Source of the DNA: Globodera rostochiensis
Lineage: Eukaryota; Nematoda; Chromadorea; Rhabditida; Heteroderidae
Direction of reading: 5' to 3'
Assembly: GCA_018350325.1 (NCBI GenBank)
Contig: JAEVLN010000016.1
Span: 734,193-798,192 of the forward strand
Length of the DNA stretch: 64,000 nucleotides
A program made the position numbers and the translations under genes. How positions within the stretch are numbered: the stretch's first letter is position 1; every line of letters starts with the position of its first letter. Positions 34,701-46,903 of the stretch are shown here, piece by piece. Below the pieces are notes generated by a model. The model was not told the DNA's origin, did no database searches, and saw only the letters and a program-made list of their open reading frames with translations.

Positions 34701-37700
34701 ATAATGTCCCAAATAGTGTACATCCCGCCCAACCAAATACTGTCCCAAATAGTGTACATCCCGCCCAACCAAATACTGTCCCAAATACTGTACATCCCGC
34801 CCAACCAAATACTGTCCCAAATACTGTACATCCCGCCCAACCAAATACTGTCCCAAATAGTGTACATCCCGCCCAACCAAATACTGTCCCAAATACTGTA
34901 CATCCCGCCCAACCAAATACTGTCCCAAATACTGTACATCCCGCCCAACCAAATACTGTCCCAAATAATGTACATCCCGCCCAACCAAATACTGTCCCAA
35001 ATAGTGTACATCCCGCCCAACCAAATACTGTCCCAAATGCTGTATAATCCCGCCCAACCAAATACTGTCCCAAATACTGTACATCCCGCCCAACCAAATA
35101 CTGTCCCAGAATACTGTACATCCCGCCCAACCAAATACTGTCCCAGAAACTGTACATCCCGCCCAACCAAATACTGTCCCAAATACTGTACATCCCGCCC
35201 AACCAAATACTGTCCCAGAATATGTACATCCCGCCCAACCAAATACTGGTCCCAAATACTGTACATCCCGCCCAACCAAATACTGTCCCAAATACTGTAC
35301 ATCCGCCCAACCAAATACTGTCCCAAATACTGTACATCCCGCCCAACCAAATACTGTCCCAAATACTGTACATCCCGCCAACCAAATACTGTCCCAAATA
35401 CTGTACATCCCGCCCAACCAAATACTGTCCCAAATACTGTACATCCCGCCCAACCAAATAATGTCCCAAATACTGTACATCCCGCCCAACCAAATACTGT
35501 CCCAAATACTGTACATCCCGCCCAACCAAATACTGTCCCAAATACTGTACATCCCGCCCAACCAAATACTGTCCCAAGATACTGTACATCCCGCCCAACC
35601 AAATACTGTCCCAAATACTGTACATCCCGCCCAACCAAATACTGTCCCAAATACTGTACATCCCGCCCAACCAAATACTGTCCCAAATACTGTACATCCC
35701 GCCCAACCAAATAATGTCCCAAATAGTGTACATCCCGCCCAACCAAATACTGTCCCAAATACTGTACATCCCGCCCAACCAAATACTGTCCCAAATGCTG
35801 TATAATCCCGCCCAACCAAATACTGTCCCAGATACGTACATCCCGCCCAACCAAATACTGTCCCAAATACTGTACATCCCGCCCAACCAAATACTGTCCC
35901 AAATGCTGTATAATCCCGCCCAACCAAATACTGTCCCAAATACTGTACATCCCGCCCAACCAAATACTGTCCCAATGCTGTATAATCCCGCCCAACCAAA
36001 TACTGTCCCAAATACTGTACATCCCGCCCAACCAAATACTGTCCCAAATATGTACATCCCGCCCAACCAAATACTGTCCCAGATAATGTACATCCCGCCC
36101 AACCAAATACTGTCCCAAATACTGTACATCCCGCCCAACCAAAATACTGTCCCAAATACTGTACATTCCGCCCAACCAAATACTGGTCCCAAATACTGTA
36201 CATCCCGCCCAACCAAATAATGTCCCAAATACTGTACATCCCGCCCAAACCAAATACTGTCCCAAATACTGTACATCCCGCCCAACCAAATACTGTCCCA
36301 AATACTGTACTATCCCGCCCAACCAAATACTGTCCAAATAGTGTACATCCCGCCCAACCAAAATACTGTCCCAAATACTGTACATCCCGCCCACCAAATA
36401 CTGTCCCAAATACTGTACATATCCGCCCAACCAAATACTGTCCCAAATACTGTTACATCCCGCCCAACCAAATACTGTCCCAAATACTGTACTATCCCGC
36501 CCAACCAATAATGTCCCAAATAGTGTACATCCCGCCCAACCAATACTGTCCCAAATACTGTACATCCGCCAACCAAATACATGTCCAAATACTGTACATC
36601 CCGCCCAACCAAATACTGTCCCAAATACTGTACATCCCGCCCAACCACATAATGTCCCAAATACTGTACAGCCCCGCCCAACAAAATAATGTCCCAAATA
36701 GCTGTACATCCGCCCAACCAAATACTGTCCCAGATAATGTAATATCCCGACCCCAACCAAATACTGTCCCAGATAAGTGTTACATCCCGCCCCAACCAAA
36801 TACTGGTCCAAATACTGTACACGCCCGCCCAACCAAATACTGTCCCAGAAACTGTACATCCGCCCACCAAGATACTGGTCCCAAATAATGTACATCCGGC
36901 CCAACCAAATAATGTCCAAATACTGGTACATTCCCGCCCAACCAAATACTGTCCCAAAATACTGTAACAGCCCGCCCAACCAAATACTGTCCCAGAATAA
37001 TGTACATCCAGCCCAACCAAATAATTCCAGAATAATGTACATACCCGCCCAACCAAATACTGTCCCAAATATTGTACAGCCCGCCACAACCAAATACTGT
37101 CCCAATAGCTGTATAATCCCCCCCGCCCAACCAAATACTGTCCCAAATCTGTGATTCCCGCCCAACCAAATACTGTCCCAGATAATGTAACATCCGCCCA
37201 GGCAACCAAATACTGTCCCAGATAACTGTACATCCCGCCCAACCAAATACTGTCCCAAATACTGTACATCCCCGCCCAACCAAATACTGTCCCAAATACT
37301 GTACATCCCGCCCAACCAAATACTGTCCCAAATACTGTACATCCCGCCCAACAAATACTGTCCCAAATATGTACATCCCGCCCAACCAAATACTGTCCCA
37401 AATACTGTATAATCCCGCCCAACCAAATACTGTCCCAAATACTGTACATCCCCGCCCAACCAAATACTTTCCCAAATATCTGTACATCCCGCCAACCAAA
37501 TACTGTCCCAAATACTGTACATCCCGCCCAACCAATACTGTCCCAAATACTGTACATCCCGCCCAACCAAATACTGTCCCAAATACTGTACATCCCGCCC
37601 AACCAAATACTGTCCCAAATACTGTACATCCCGCCCAACCAAATACTGTCCCAAATAGTGTACATCCCCGCCCAACCAAATACTGTCCCAAATCTGTACA

Positions 37701-40700
37701 TCCCGCCAACCAAATACTGTCCCAGAAATACTGTACATCCGCTCCAACCAATACTGTCCCAAATACTGTACATCCCGCCCAACCAAATACTGTCCCCAAA
37801 TACTGTACATCCCGCCCAACCAAATACTGTCCAAATACTGTACATCCCGCCCAACCAATACTGTCCCAAATACTGTACATCCCCGCCCAAACCAAATAAT
37901 GTCCCAAATTGTACAGTCCCGCCCAACCAAATACTGTCCCAAATACTGTACATCCCGCCCAACCAAATACGTCCCAGAAACTGTACATCCCGCCACCAAA
38001 TAATGTCCCAAAATACTGTACCTCCGCCCAACCAATACTGTCCCAAATACTGTACATCACGCCCCAACCAATACTGTCCCAAATACTGTACATCCCGCCC
38101 AAACCAAATACTGTCCCAAATACTGTACATCCGCCCAACCAATACTGTCCCAAATAATGTACATCCCGCCCAACCAAATACTGTCCCAAATACTGTACAA
38201 TCCCGCCAACCAAATACTGTCCCAAATACTGTACATCCCGCCCAACCAATACTGTCCCAAATACTGTACATCCCGCCCAACCAATACTGTCCCCAAATAC
38301 TGTACATCCCGCCCAACCAAATACTGTCCCAAATAGCTGTACATCCCGCCCAACCAAATACTGTCCCAAATACTGTACATCCCGCCCAACCAAATACTGT
38401 CCCAAATACTGTACATCCCGCCCAACCAAATACTGTCCCAAATACTGTAAATCCCGCCCAACCAAATACTGTCCCAAATACTGTACATCCCGCCCAACCA
38501 AATACTGGTCCCAATACTTGTACATCCCGCCCAACCAAATACTGTCCCCAGATACTGTACATCCCGCCCAACCAAATACTGTCCCAAATAGTGTACATCC
38601 CGCCCAACCAAATACTGTCCCAAATAATGTACATCCCGCCCACCAATAGTGTCCCAAATACTGTACATCCCGCCCAACCAAATACTGTCCCAAATACTGT
38701 ACATCCCGCCCAACCAAATACTGTCCCCAATACTGTACATCCCGCCCAACCAAATAATGTCCCAAATAATGTACATCCCGCCCAACCAAATACTGTCCCA
38801 AATAGCTGTACATCCCGCCAACCAAATACTGTCCCAGATAATGTACATCCCGCCCAACCAATACTGTCCCAGATAATGTAAATCCCGCCCAACCAAATAC
38901 TGTCCCAGATACTGTACATCCCGCCAACCAAATACTGTCCCAGAATACTGTACATCCCGCCCAACCAATACTGTCCAAATACTGTACATCCCGCCCAACC
39001 AAATACTGTCCCAGATAATGTACATCCCGCCCAACCAAATACTGTCCCAAATACTGTACATCCCGCCCCAACCAAATACTGTCCCAATACTGTACATCCC
39101 GCCCAACCAAATACTGTCCCAAATACTGTACATCCCGCCCACCAAATACTGTCCCAAATACTGTACATCCCGCCCAACCAAATACTGTCCCAAATATGTA
39201 CATCCCGCCCAACCAAATACTGTCCCAAATAGCTGTACATCCCGCCCAACCAAATACTGTCCCAAATACTGTACATCCCGCCCAACCAAATAATGTCCCA
39301 AATACTGTACATCCCCGCCCAACCAAATACTGTCCCAAATACTGTACATCCCGGCCCAACCAATACTGTCCCAGATACTGTACATCCCGCCCAACCAAAT
39401 ACTGTCCCAGATACTGTACCTCCCGCCCAACCAAATACTGTCCCAAATAATGTACATCCCGCCCAACCAAATATCTGTCCCAAATACTGTACATCCCGCC
39501 CAACCAAATACTGTCCCAAGATACTGTAACATCCCGCCCAACCAAATACTGTCCCAGATACGTACATCCCGCCCAACCACATACTGTCCCAATACTGTAC
39601 ATCCCGCCCAACCAAATACTGTCCAGATAATGTACATCCCGCCCAACCAAATACTGTCCCAGAATACTGTACATCCCGCCCAACCAAATACTGTCCCAAA
39701 TACTGTACATCCCGCCCACCAAATACTGTCCCACATCCCGCCCAACCAAATACTGTCCCAAATACGTACATCCCGCCCAACCAAATACTGTCCCAAATAC
39801 TGTACATCCCGCCCAACCAAATACTGTCCCAGAATACTGTACATCCCGCCCACAAATACTGTCCCAGATACTGTACATCCCGCCCAACCAAATACTGTAC
39901 CCAAATACTGTATATCCCGCCCAACCAAATACTGTCCCAAATACTGTACATTCCCGCCCAACCAAATACGTCCCAAATACTGTACATCCCGCCCAACCAA
40001 ATAATGTCCCAAATAGTGTACATCCCGCACAACCAAATACTGTCCCAAATACTGTACATCCCGCCCAACCAAATACTGTCCCAAATACTGTACATCCCGC
40101 CAACCAAATACTGTCCCAAATACTGTACATCCCGCCCAACCAAATACTGTCCCAGAATACTGTACATCCCGCCCAACCAAATACTGTCCCAAATACTGTA
40201 CATCCCGCCCAACAAATACTGTCCCCAAATATGTACATCCCGCCCAACCAAATAAGTGTCCCAAATAGTGTACAATCCCGCCCAACCCAAATACTGTCCC
40301 AAATACTGTACATCCCGCCCACCAAATACTGTCCCCAAATATTGTACATCACCGCCCAACCAAATACTGTCCCAAATAAGTGTACATCCCAGCCCAAACC
40401 AAATACTGTCCCAAATACTGTACATTCACGCCCCACCAAATAATGTCCCAAAGAGTGTACATCCCGCCCAACCAATACTGTCCCAATACTGTATAATCCC
40501 GCCCAACCAAATACTGTCACCAATACTGTACATCCCGCCCAACCAAATAATGTCCAAATAGTGTTACATCCCGCCCAACCAAATACGTCCAAATAGGTAC
40601 ATCCCGCCCAACCAAATACTGTCCCAAATGCCTGTATAATCCCGCCCAACCACAATACTGTCCCAAATACTGTACATCCCGCCCAAACCAAATACTGTCC

Positions 40701-43700
40701 CAGATACTGTACATCCCGCCCCAACAAATACTGTCCCAGATACTGTACATCCGCCCAACCAACTACTGTCCCAAATACTGTACATCCCGCCCAACCAAAT
40801 ACTGTCCCAAATAGTGTACATCCCGCCCAACCAAATACTCCCAAATACTGTACATTCCCGCCCAACCAAATATATGTCCCAAATAGTGTACATCCGCCCC
40901 AACCAAATACTGTCCCAAATAACTGTACATCCCGCCCAACCAAATACTGTCCAGATACGTACATCCCGCCCAACCAATACTGTCCCAAATGCTGTATAAT
41001 CCCGCCCAACCAATAATGTCCCAAATAGTGTACATCCCGCCCAATCCAAATAATGTCCCAAATAGTGGTACATCCCGCCCAACCAAATAATGTCCCAAAT
41101 AGTGTATATCCCCGCCAACCAAATACTGTCCCAAATACTGTACATCCCGCCCAACCAAATAATGTCCCACAATAGTGTACATCCCGCCCAACCAAATAAT
41201 GTCCCAACTAGTGTACATCCCGCCCAACAAAATACTGTCCCAGATAATGTACATCCCGCCCAACCACATACTGTCCCAGATAATGTACATCCCGCCCAAC
41301 CATAATACTTGTCCCAAACTTACATCTCCCGCCCCAACCAAATAAGTCACAAAGGTACATCCGCCCAACCAAATAATGTCCCAAATAGTGTTACATCCCG
41401 CCCAACCAAATAATGTCCCAAATAGTGTACATCCCGCCCAACCAAATACTGTCCCAGATAATGTACATCCCGCCCAACCAAATACTGTCCCAAATACTGT
41501 ACATCCCGCCCAACCAAATACTGTCCCAGATACTGTACATCCCGCCCAACCAAATACTGTCCCAAATACTGTACATCCCGCCCAACCAAATACTGTCCCA
41601 AATACTGTACATCCCGCCCAACCAAATACTGTCCCAAATAGTGTACATCCCGCCCAACCAAATACTGTCCCAAATACTGTACATCCCGCCCAACCAAATA
41701 CTGTCCCAAATACTGTACATCCCGCCCAACCAAATACTGTCCCAAATAGTGTACATCCCGCCCAACCAAATACTGTCCCAAATAGTGTACATCCCGCCCA
41801 ACCAAATACTCCCAAATACTGTACATTCCGCCCAACCAAATAATGTCCCAAATAGTGTACATCCCGCCCAACCAAATACTGTCCCAAATACTGTACATCC
41901 CGCCCAACCAAATACTGTCCCAGATACGTACATCCCGCCCAACCAAATACTGTCCCAAATGCTGTATAATCCCGCCCAACCAAATAATGTCCCAAATACT
42001 GTACATCCCGCCCAACCAAATACTGTCCCAAATACTGTACATCCCGCCCAACCAAATACTGTCCCAGATACTGTACATCCCGCCCAACCAAATACTGTCC
42101 CAGATACTGTACATCCCGCCCAACCAAATACTGTCCCAAATACTGTACATCCCGCCCAACCAAATACTGTCCCAAATAGTGTACATCCCGCCCAACCAAA
42201 TACTCCCAAATACTGTACATTCCGCCCAACCAAATAATGTCCCAAATAGTGTACATCCCGCCCAACCAAATACTGTCCCAAATACTGTACATCCCGCCCA
42301 ACCAAATACTGTCCCAGATACGTACATCCCGCCCAACCAAATACTGTCCCAAATAGTGTACATCCCGCCCAACCAAATAATGTCCCAAATAGTGTACATC
42401 CCGCCCAACCAAATAATGTCCCAAATAGTGTACATCCCGCCCAACCAAATACTGTCCCAGATAATGTACATCCCGCCCAACCAAATACTGTCCCAAATAC
42501 TGTACATCCCGCCCAACCAAATAATGTCCCAAATAGTGTACATCCCGCCCAACCAAATAATGTCCCAAATAGTGTACATCCCGCCCAACCAAATACTGTC
42601 CCAGATAATGTACATCCCGCCCAACCAAATACTGTCCCAAATACTGTACATCCCGCCCAACCAAATACTGTCCCAGATACTGTACATCCCGCCCAACCAA
42701 ATACTGTCCCAGATACTGTACATCCCGCCCAACCAAATACTGTCCCAAATACTGTACATCCCGCCCAACCAAATACTGTCCCAAATAGTGTACATCCCGC
42801 CCAACCAAATACTGTCCCAAATACTGTACATCCCGCCCAACCAAATACTGTCCCAAATACTGTACATCCCGCCCAACCAAATACTGTCCCAAATAGTGTA
42901 CATCCCGCCCAACCAAATACTGTCCCAAATAGTGTACATCCCGCCCAACCAAATACTCCCAAATACTGTACATTCCGCCCAACCAAATAATGTCCCAAAT
43001 AGTGTACATCCCGCCCAACCAAATACTGTCCCAAATACTGTACATCCCGCCCAACCAAATACTGTCCCAGATACGTACATCCCGCCCAACCAAATACTGT
43101 CCCAAATGCTGTATAATCCCGCCCAACCAAATAATGTCCCAAATAGTGTACATCCCGCCCAACCAAATAATGTCCCAAATAGTGTACATCCCGCCCAACC
43201 AAATAATGTCCCAAATAGTGTACATCCCGCCCAACCAAATACTGTCCCAGATAATGTACATCCCGCCCAACCAAATACTGTCCCAAATACTGTACATCCC
43301 GCCCAACCAAATAATGTCCCAAATAGTGTACATCCCGCCCAACCAAATAATGTCCCAAATAGTGTACATCCCGCCCAACCAAATACTGTCCCAGATAATG
43401 TACATCCCGCCCAACCAAATACTGTCCCAAATACTGTACATCCCGCCCAACCAAATACTGTCCCAGATACTGTACATCCCGCCCAACCAAATACTGTCCC
43501 AGATACTGTACATCCCGCCCAACCAAATACTGTCCCAAATACTGTACATCCCGCCCAACCAAATACTGTCCCAAATAGTGTACATCCCGCCCAACCAAAT
43601 ACTGTCCCAAATACTGTACATCCCGCCCAACCAAATACTGTCCCAAATACTGTACATCCCGCCCAACCAAATACTGTCCCAAATAGTGTACATCCCGCCC

Positions 43701-43742
43701 AACCAAATACTGTCCCAAATACTGTACATTCCGCCCAACCAC
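25709..43742. repeat. 36-bp satellite array, block 2 (about 500 copies)
   Basis: Same unit and orientation as the block at 16039-22381. Extra variants here are AAATGCTGTATAAT, AGATACGTACAT and a 3-bp loss giving AATACTCCCAAATACTG (at about 41810, 42205 and 42955). About 25709-26420 and 41400-43742 are clean; between them most units carry one or more single-base gains or losses. Long frames on both strands are artefacts of the repeat. No non-satellite sequence was found inside the block. Confidence 0.97.
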
Positions 43743-44834
43743 CCACCCTCCCCCCCCCGCGTCCAAAGCACTCACGAAGTATTCCACCAACAGGAAGGCC
43801 CCCGTTCAGTCGCATCCCTAACTCCGCCCCATGGCTCCGGGGGCTGTGGCGGTTGGAAGCGCAAATTCGCAGAAGGCGCACGAGCGTATGGAACGGCGGC
43901 AAAAAGAAATGCGTTTCCACCGCCAGCGTAAGAAATTGGAATTTGGCGCCCACGGACAATTCCCGAACTTTAAACGAAATTTGAGTTAAATAACGCAAAT
44001 TGTGAGGCGCCTGATTCTTCGAATCTTCAGACTAAGATCATCATCATCTTCGTTATTGTCCTGACCAAGCGCGGCGCAAAGAACAGAGAGGTCGAAGAGA
44101 ATAAAATGAAACGCAAAAAGTGCATTTGTCGCCAACATTTACATGCAGAAACGGGTCGCAGGGACGTCCAGACTAGAGTTGAACGGTTCGGGATTTTAAA
44201 GAAAAATAGGGACTGGGAAATCCAAGATAGGACCGCGATCAAGTTTTGTAATCGGCACTATTTACAACTTTCATTCAAGAAAATGGAAAATTTTCTGCGT
44301 AGAAAAAAAACTATCCGACTTTTTTAGCCCGGCCCGGGTCTCACTGAGCTGGGAAACCCCAGAGCCATGCTTTTTTTAGAGCTATAAAATGTTCGTTTTG
44401 TAAAAATCCGGGTCCCGATGCTTTACCCGAACTTTCCGGGTCAAGTCCGGTGTTTTTCAATTCTGGAACCGGTTTCCGGGTCATTTCAAATTTCGGACTC
44501 TAAAATTATACTCGGTTTCTGACTCTATCACATTTTCGGGTGAGTGCGGCATAATATAGGAAAGTACCAAACTATTCCTCCTACAGACCGTCCCGACAAG
44601 AGGGCATATAATGAAATAACTCATTAAAGGGAAATTTATTGAGCGGGAAATGAGAATTTCCGTTTTTTAAATAGAGAAACTCCCAAAGAGACAGAAAAGC
44701 GAAAGTGTCGGCTGATAAGCATACAAATTAAACATACATAGCCCAAACTAAAAATTGCGATGTGAGGGCAAATGATCATCAAAGACAACAAACACATTAA
44801 ACGATTGATTGGAATTCATCGAACACAAACACAA
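43743..44834. other. Intergenic stretch between satellite and TFIIB
   Basis: No recognised gene. One small + strand frame (43831-43989, 52 codons) starts MAPGAVAVGSANSQKAHERM and is Lys/Arg-rich after that; it has an in-frame stop upstream and no known domain. The 5' exons expected for the esterase (-) were looked for here and not found. Confidence 0.5.
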
Positions 44835-46705
44835 TTACGAGGTGGGCAATTGGTCAACGGGCGTCTCAAAGCGAAAGTCAGGCGGGAACAGTTCCAAAGC
44901 CTTGGGCAGAAGAAGACGGTACGTTTGCCGAACGGTCACTTCGGCGGCGCCGGCAATTTCTCCAATCTCTGAAGGATTGGCAATTATTGTTGAAATAATG
45001 AACCGCACCTTTCGCCGTGCGTTTGTCATTGCTGGCCTGCGAAGCCATGTAAATTGCAGCAGCGGCGATGGAAATGGGACTTCGGCTGAATATTAATGAG
45101 CATTTCTAATCTTCCTATGGATCACGTCGCATGGAATTTGTTACTTCAAGTTCCGTTTCAAATCAAATCGTTGACTATTAATTTAAAATCTTCCGACAGA
45201 CAAAAGAAACTTCGGCATTCACTCACTCTTATGTGAAAATTAAAGTTTTACTTTGTGTTCTTGACAAACATAGGAACAGCTCCCCTTCCCCCTCCCCCCC
45301 CCCCTAATGTTTTAGGCCTGAAACGCAGATTGCTGATTATTCGGGTTAGTCAAAACAATATTCTTGGAATTTGCAAAGCCTCCTTTCCTTGGGAGCTTTG
45401 GACCTAAAGCAAAACTTGTATAAATTTGTCACCCGGCAACAAGATCGAGCTCCACGGATTTCTTTGCAATGCGAGTAGCGGCGACTTGGACCGGATAGGG
45501 CAAGCTCAAATTTCCGCAGAAACGGGACTACAAAATGAAAATACAATAGCCGCGAGAAGGAACTTGCCATGAAGTCTGCACTTGTAATATGATCCAAGTT
45601 GGTCTCCATCGTCTTTTGAATTAGCTTAAAGCAACGTCCGATCTCTTTCTTCGACACTTTGGACACTGCACAAATTTCTGAATGGTTTTGATTCTGTGAA
45701 CCAATCAAACCGTTTTTTTTGTCTTTTTGCGCTAGTCTTAAAGAGAAGGAATTTCGTTTTATGGGGTCAATTACGCGCTGTTCCTTGGTCCATCCGTACC
45801 CTTAAACGTTCTGGGCACTCCCTCCTGGCGACACGCTATGTAAAGACAGGCGGCCGCCTGTGCTTCGTTGTTCTTTCCGCGTAGGGCCTTCGACTCGAGG
45901 ACTTCCTTGTACAGCTTGGCCGCTCTGTCCTGGATCGTCCGCGTCAGACTGATCTTCTCGCTCATTTCGCGAATAACCATCATTGCCTTGACAATCCGTT
46001 AATTTGTTCCCCCATTTTTTAACAAGGAGAATTCGACTCAAATATTTACAGCTGGCTTTTACCTGTGTCATCTGACGGTCAGTGCTGCTCAAAAGCTTTC
46101 GCTGCGCATTTGCCAAACTGTAAAAATGTCTTATTTCACAGAAATTTTGAGGAAATTTTACGCTCTGTCACTGTCCGATCCGAATGATACGGCGATGGAG
46201 GTCGAAAGGTCGGCACCAGAAAGAAGCGGGTTTTCGGGAGCGCCAACTCGGGACTTTAACAACCAATTTTGACGAATTGAACAAAAACACCCACCGGGTC
46301 ATTTCCCGAGCTTTCATTGCTAAATGATCGCCACTCCGTACCAACATCAATGAGCCTTAAGAAGATATCCCAATTGTAAGCATTGAACGAAATCTCCAGA
46401 CATTTGTAACCCGACTATTGTGGGCCATCATTTGCGTCAGTTTGGTGGTATACGCCGGAGGACGATGATAAGATCACCAATACTGCACATTTGCATTTCC
46501 TTATCCCCCCTTACCCACACATTTTGTGCCAAATAACGCACCCCCCCCCCCCGCCCTCATAATGTTAAAAAACCCGAATTTTCCAAACACAAAAATAAAC
46601 CAACCTTTCACCGACAACTAGCCCACAACGTGTACAGATTAAATCTCCGGCCCTTGAATCTTCAACCAAATCCGCTCCCGGATGTGACGGGCATACAATG
46701 CTCAT
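44835..46705 (-). CDS. ttb-1-like: Transcription initiation factor IIB (TFIIB)
   Basis: General RNA polymerase II factor bridging TBP/promoter and polymerase. Nine exons with matching phases: 46605-46705, 46295-46355, 46162-46253, 46063-46117, 45800-45986, 45568-45677, 45433-45527, 45009-45085 and 44835-44968 (stop 44835-44837); 303 residues, near the usual 316. N-terminal zinc ribbon with CPSHPGAD and [12 protein letters not shown]-reader/linker ([12 protein letters not shown]); first cyclin fold ([28 protein letters not shown]); second cyclin fold ([57 protein letters not shown]). The intron after exon 45568-45677 has a GC donor (GCAAGT at 45562-45567), required to keep the conserved DFM-SRFC junction. 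The start lies 198 bp after the SYF2 stop on the same strand, with an acceptor-like TTTTACATGCAG before the ATG that could receive a spliced leader. Confidence 0.97.
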
Positions 46706-46903
46706 TATTTTGAGTTTGAATTAAACGCTGCATGTAAAACAATGCTCAAATTTAATCATTCTTGAATAAAAAAGTATAAAGCCATGTGCAAATCGATATC
46801 GAATGTACATGTTAAAAGTAAACGAAAATAAAGAAGATGAACGGTTCTATTCCCCAATAACCAAACACAGAATTTGTCCAAATATTCGTCTCCCAATGCC
46901 CTT

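Noticed and set aside
16039..43742. CRISPR-like array
   Set aside because: The period is 36 bp but there are no unique spacers; it is a plain satellite in a eukaryotic genome.
43831..43989. 52-codon + strand frame starting MAPGAVAVGSANSQKAHERM
   Set aside because: No recognised domain or splice partner; kept only as a note in the intergenic entry.
43740..44000. Possible - strand 5' exon of the esterase (ends VEYF before GTGAGT)
   Set aside because: The frame has a stop shortly upstream and no Met or signal peptide; the match to the family is too short.
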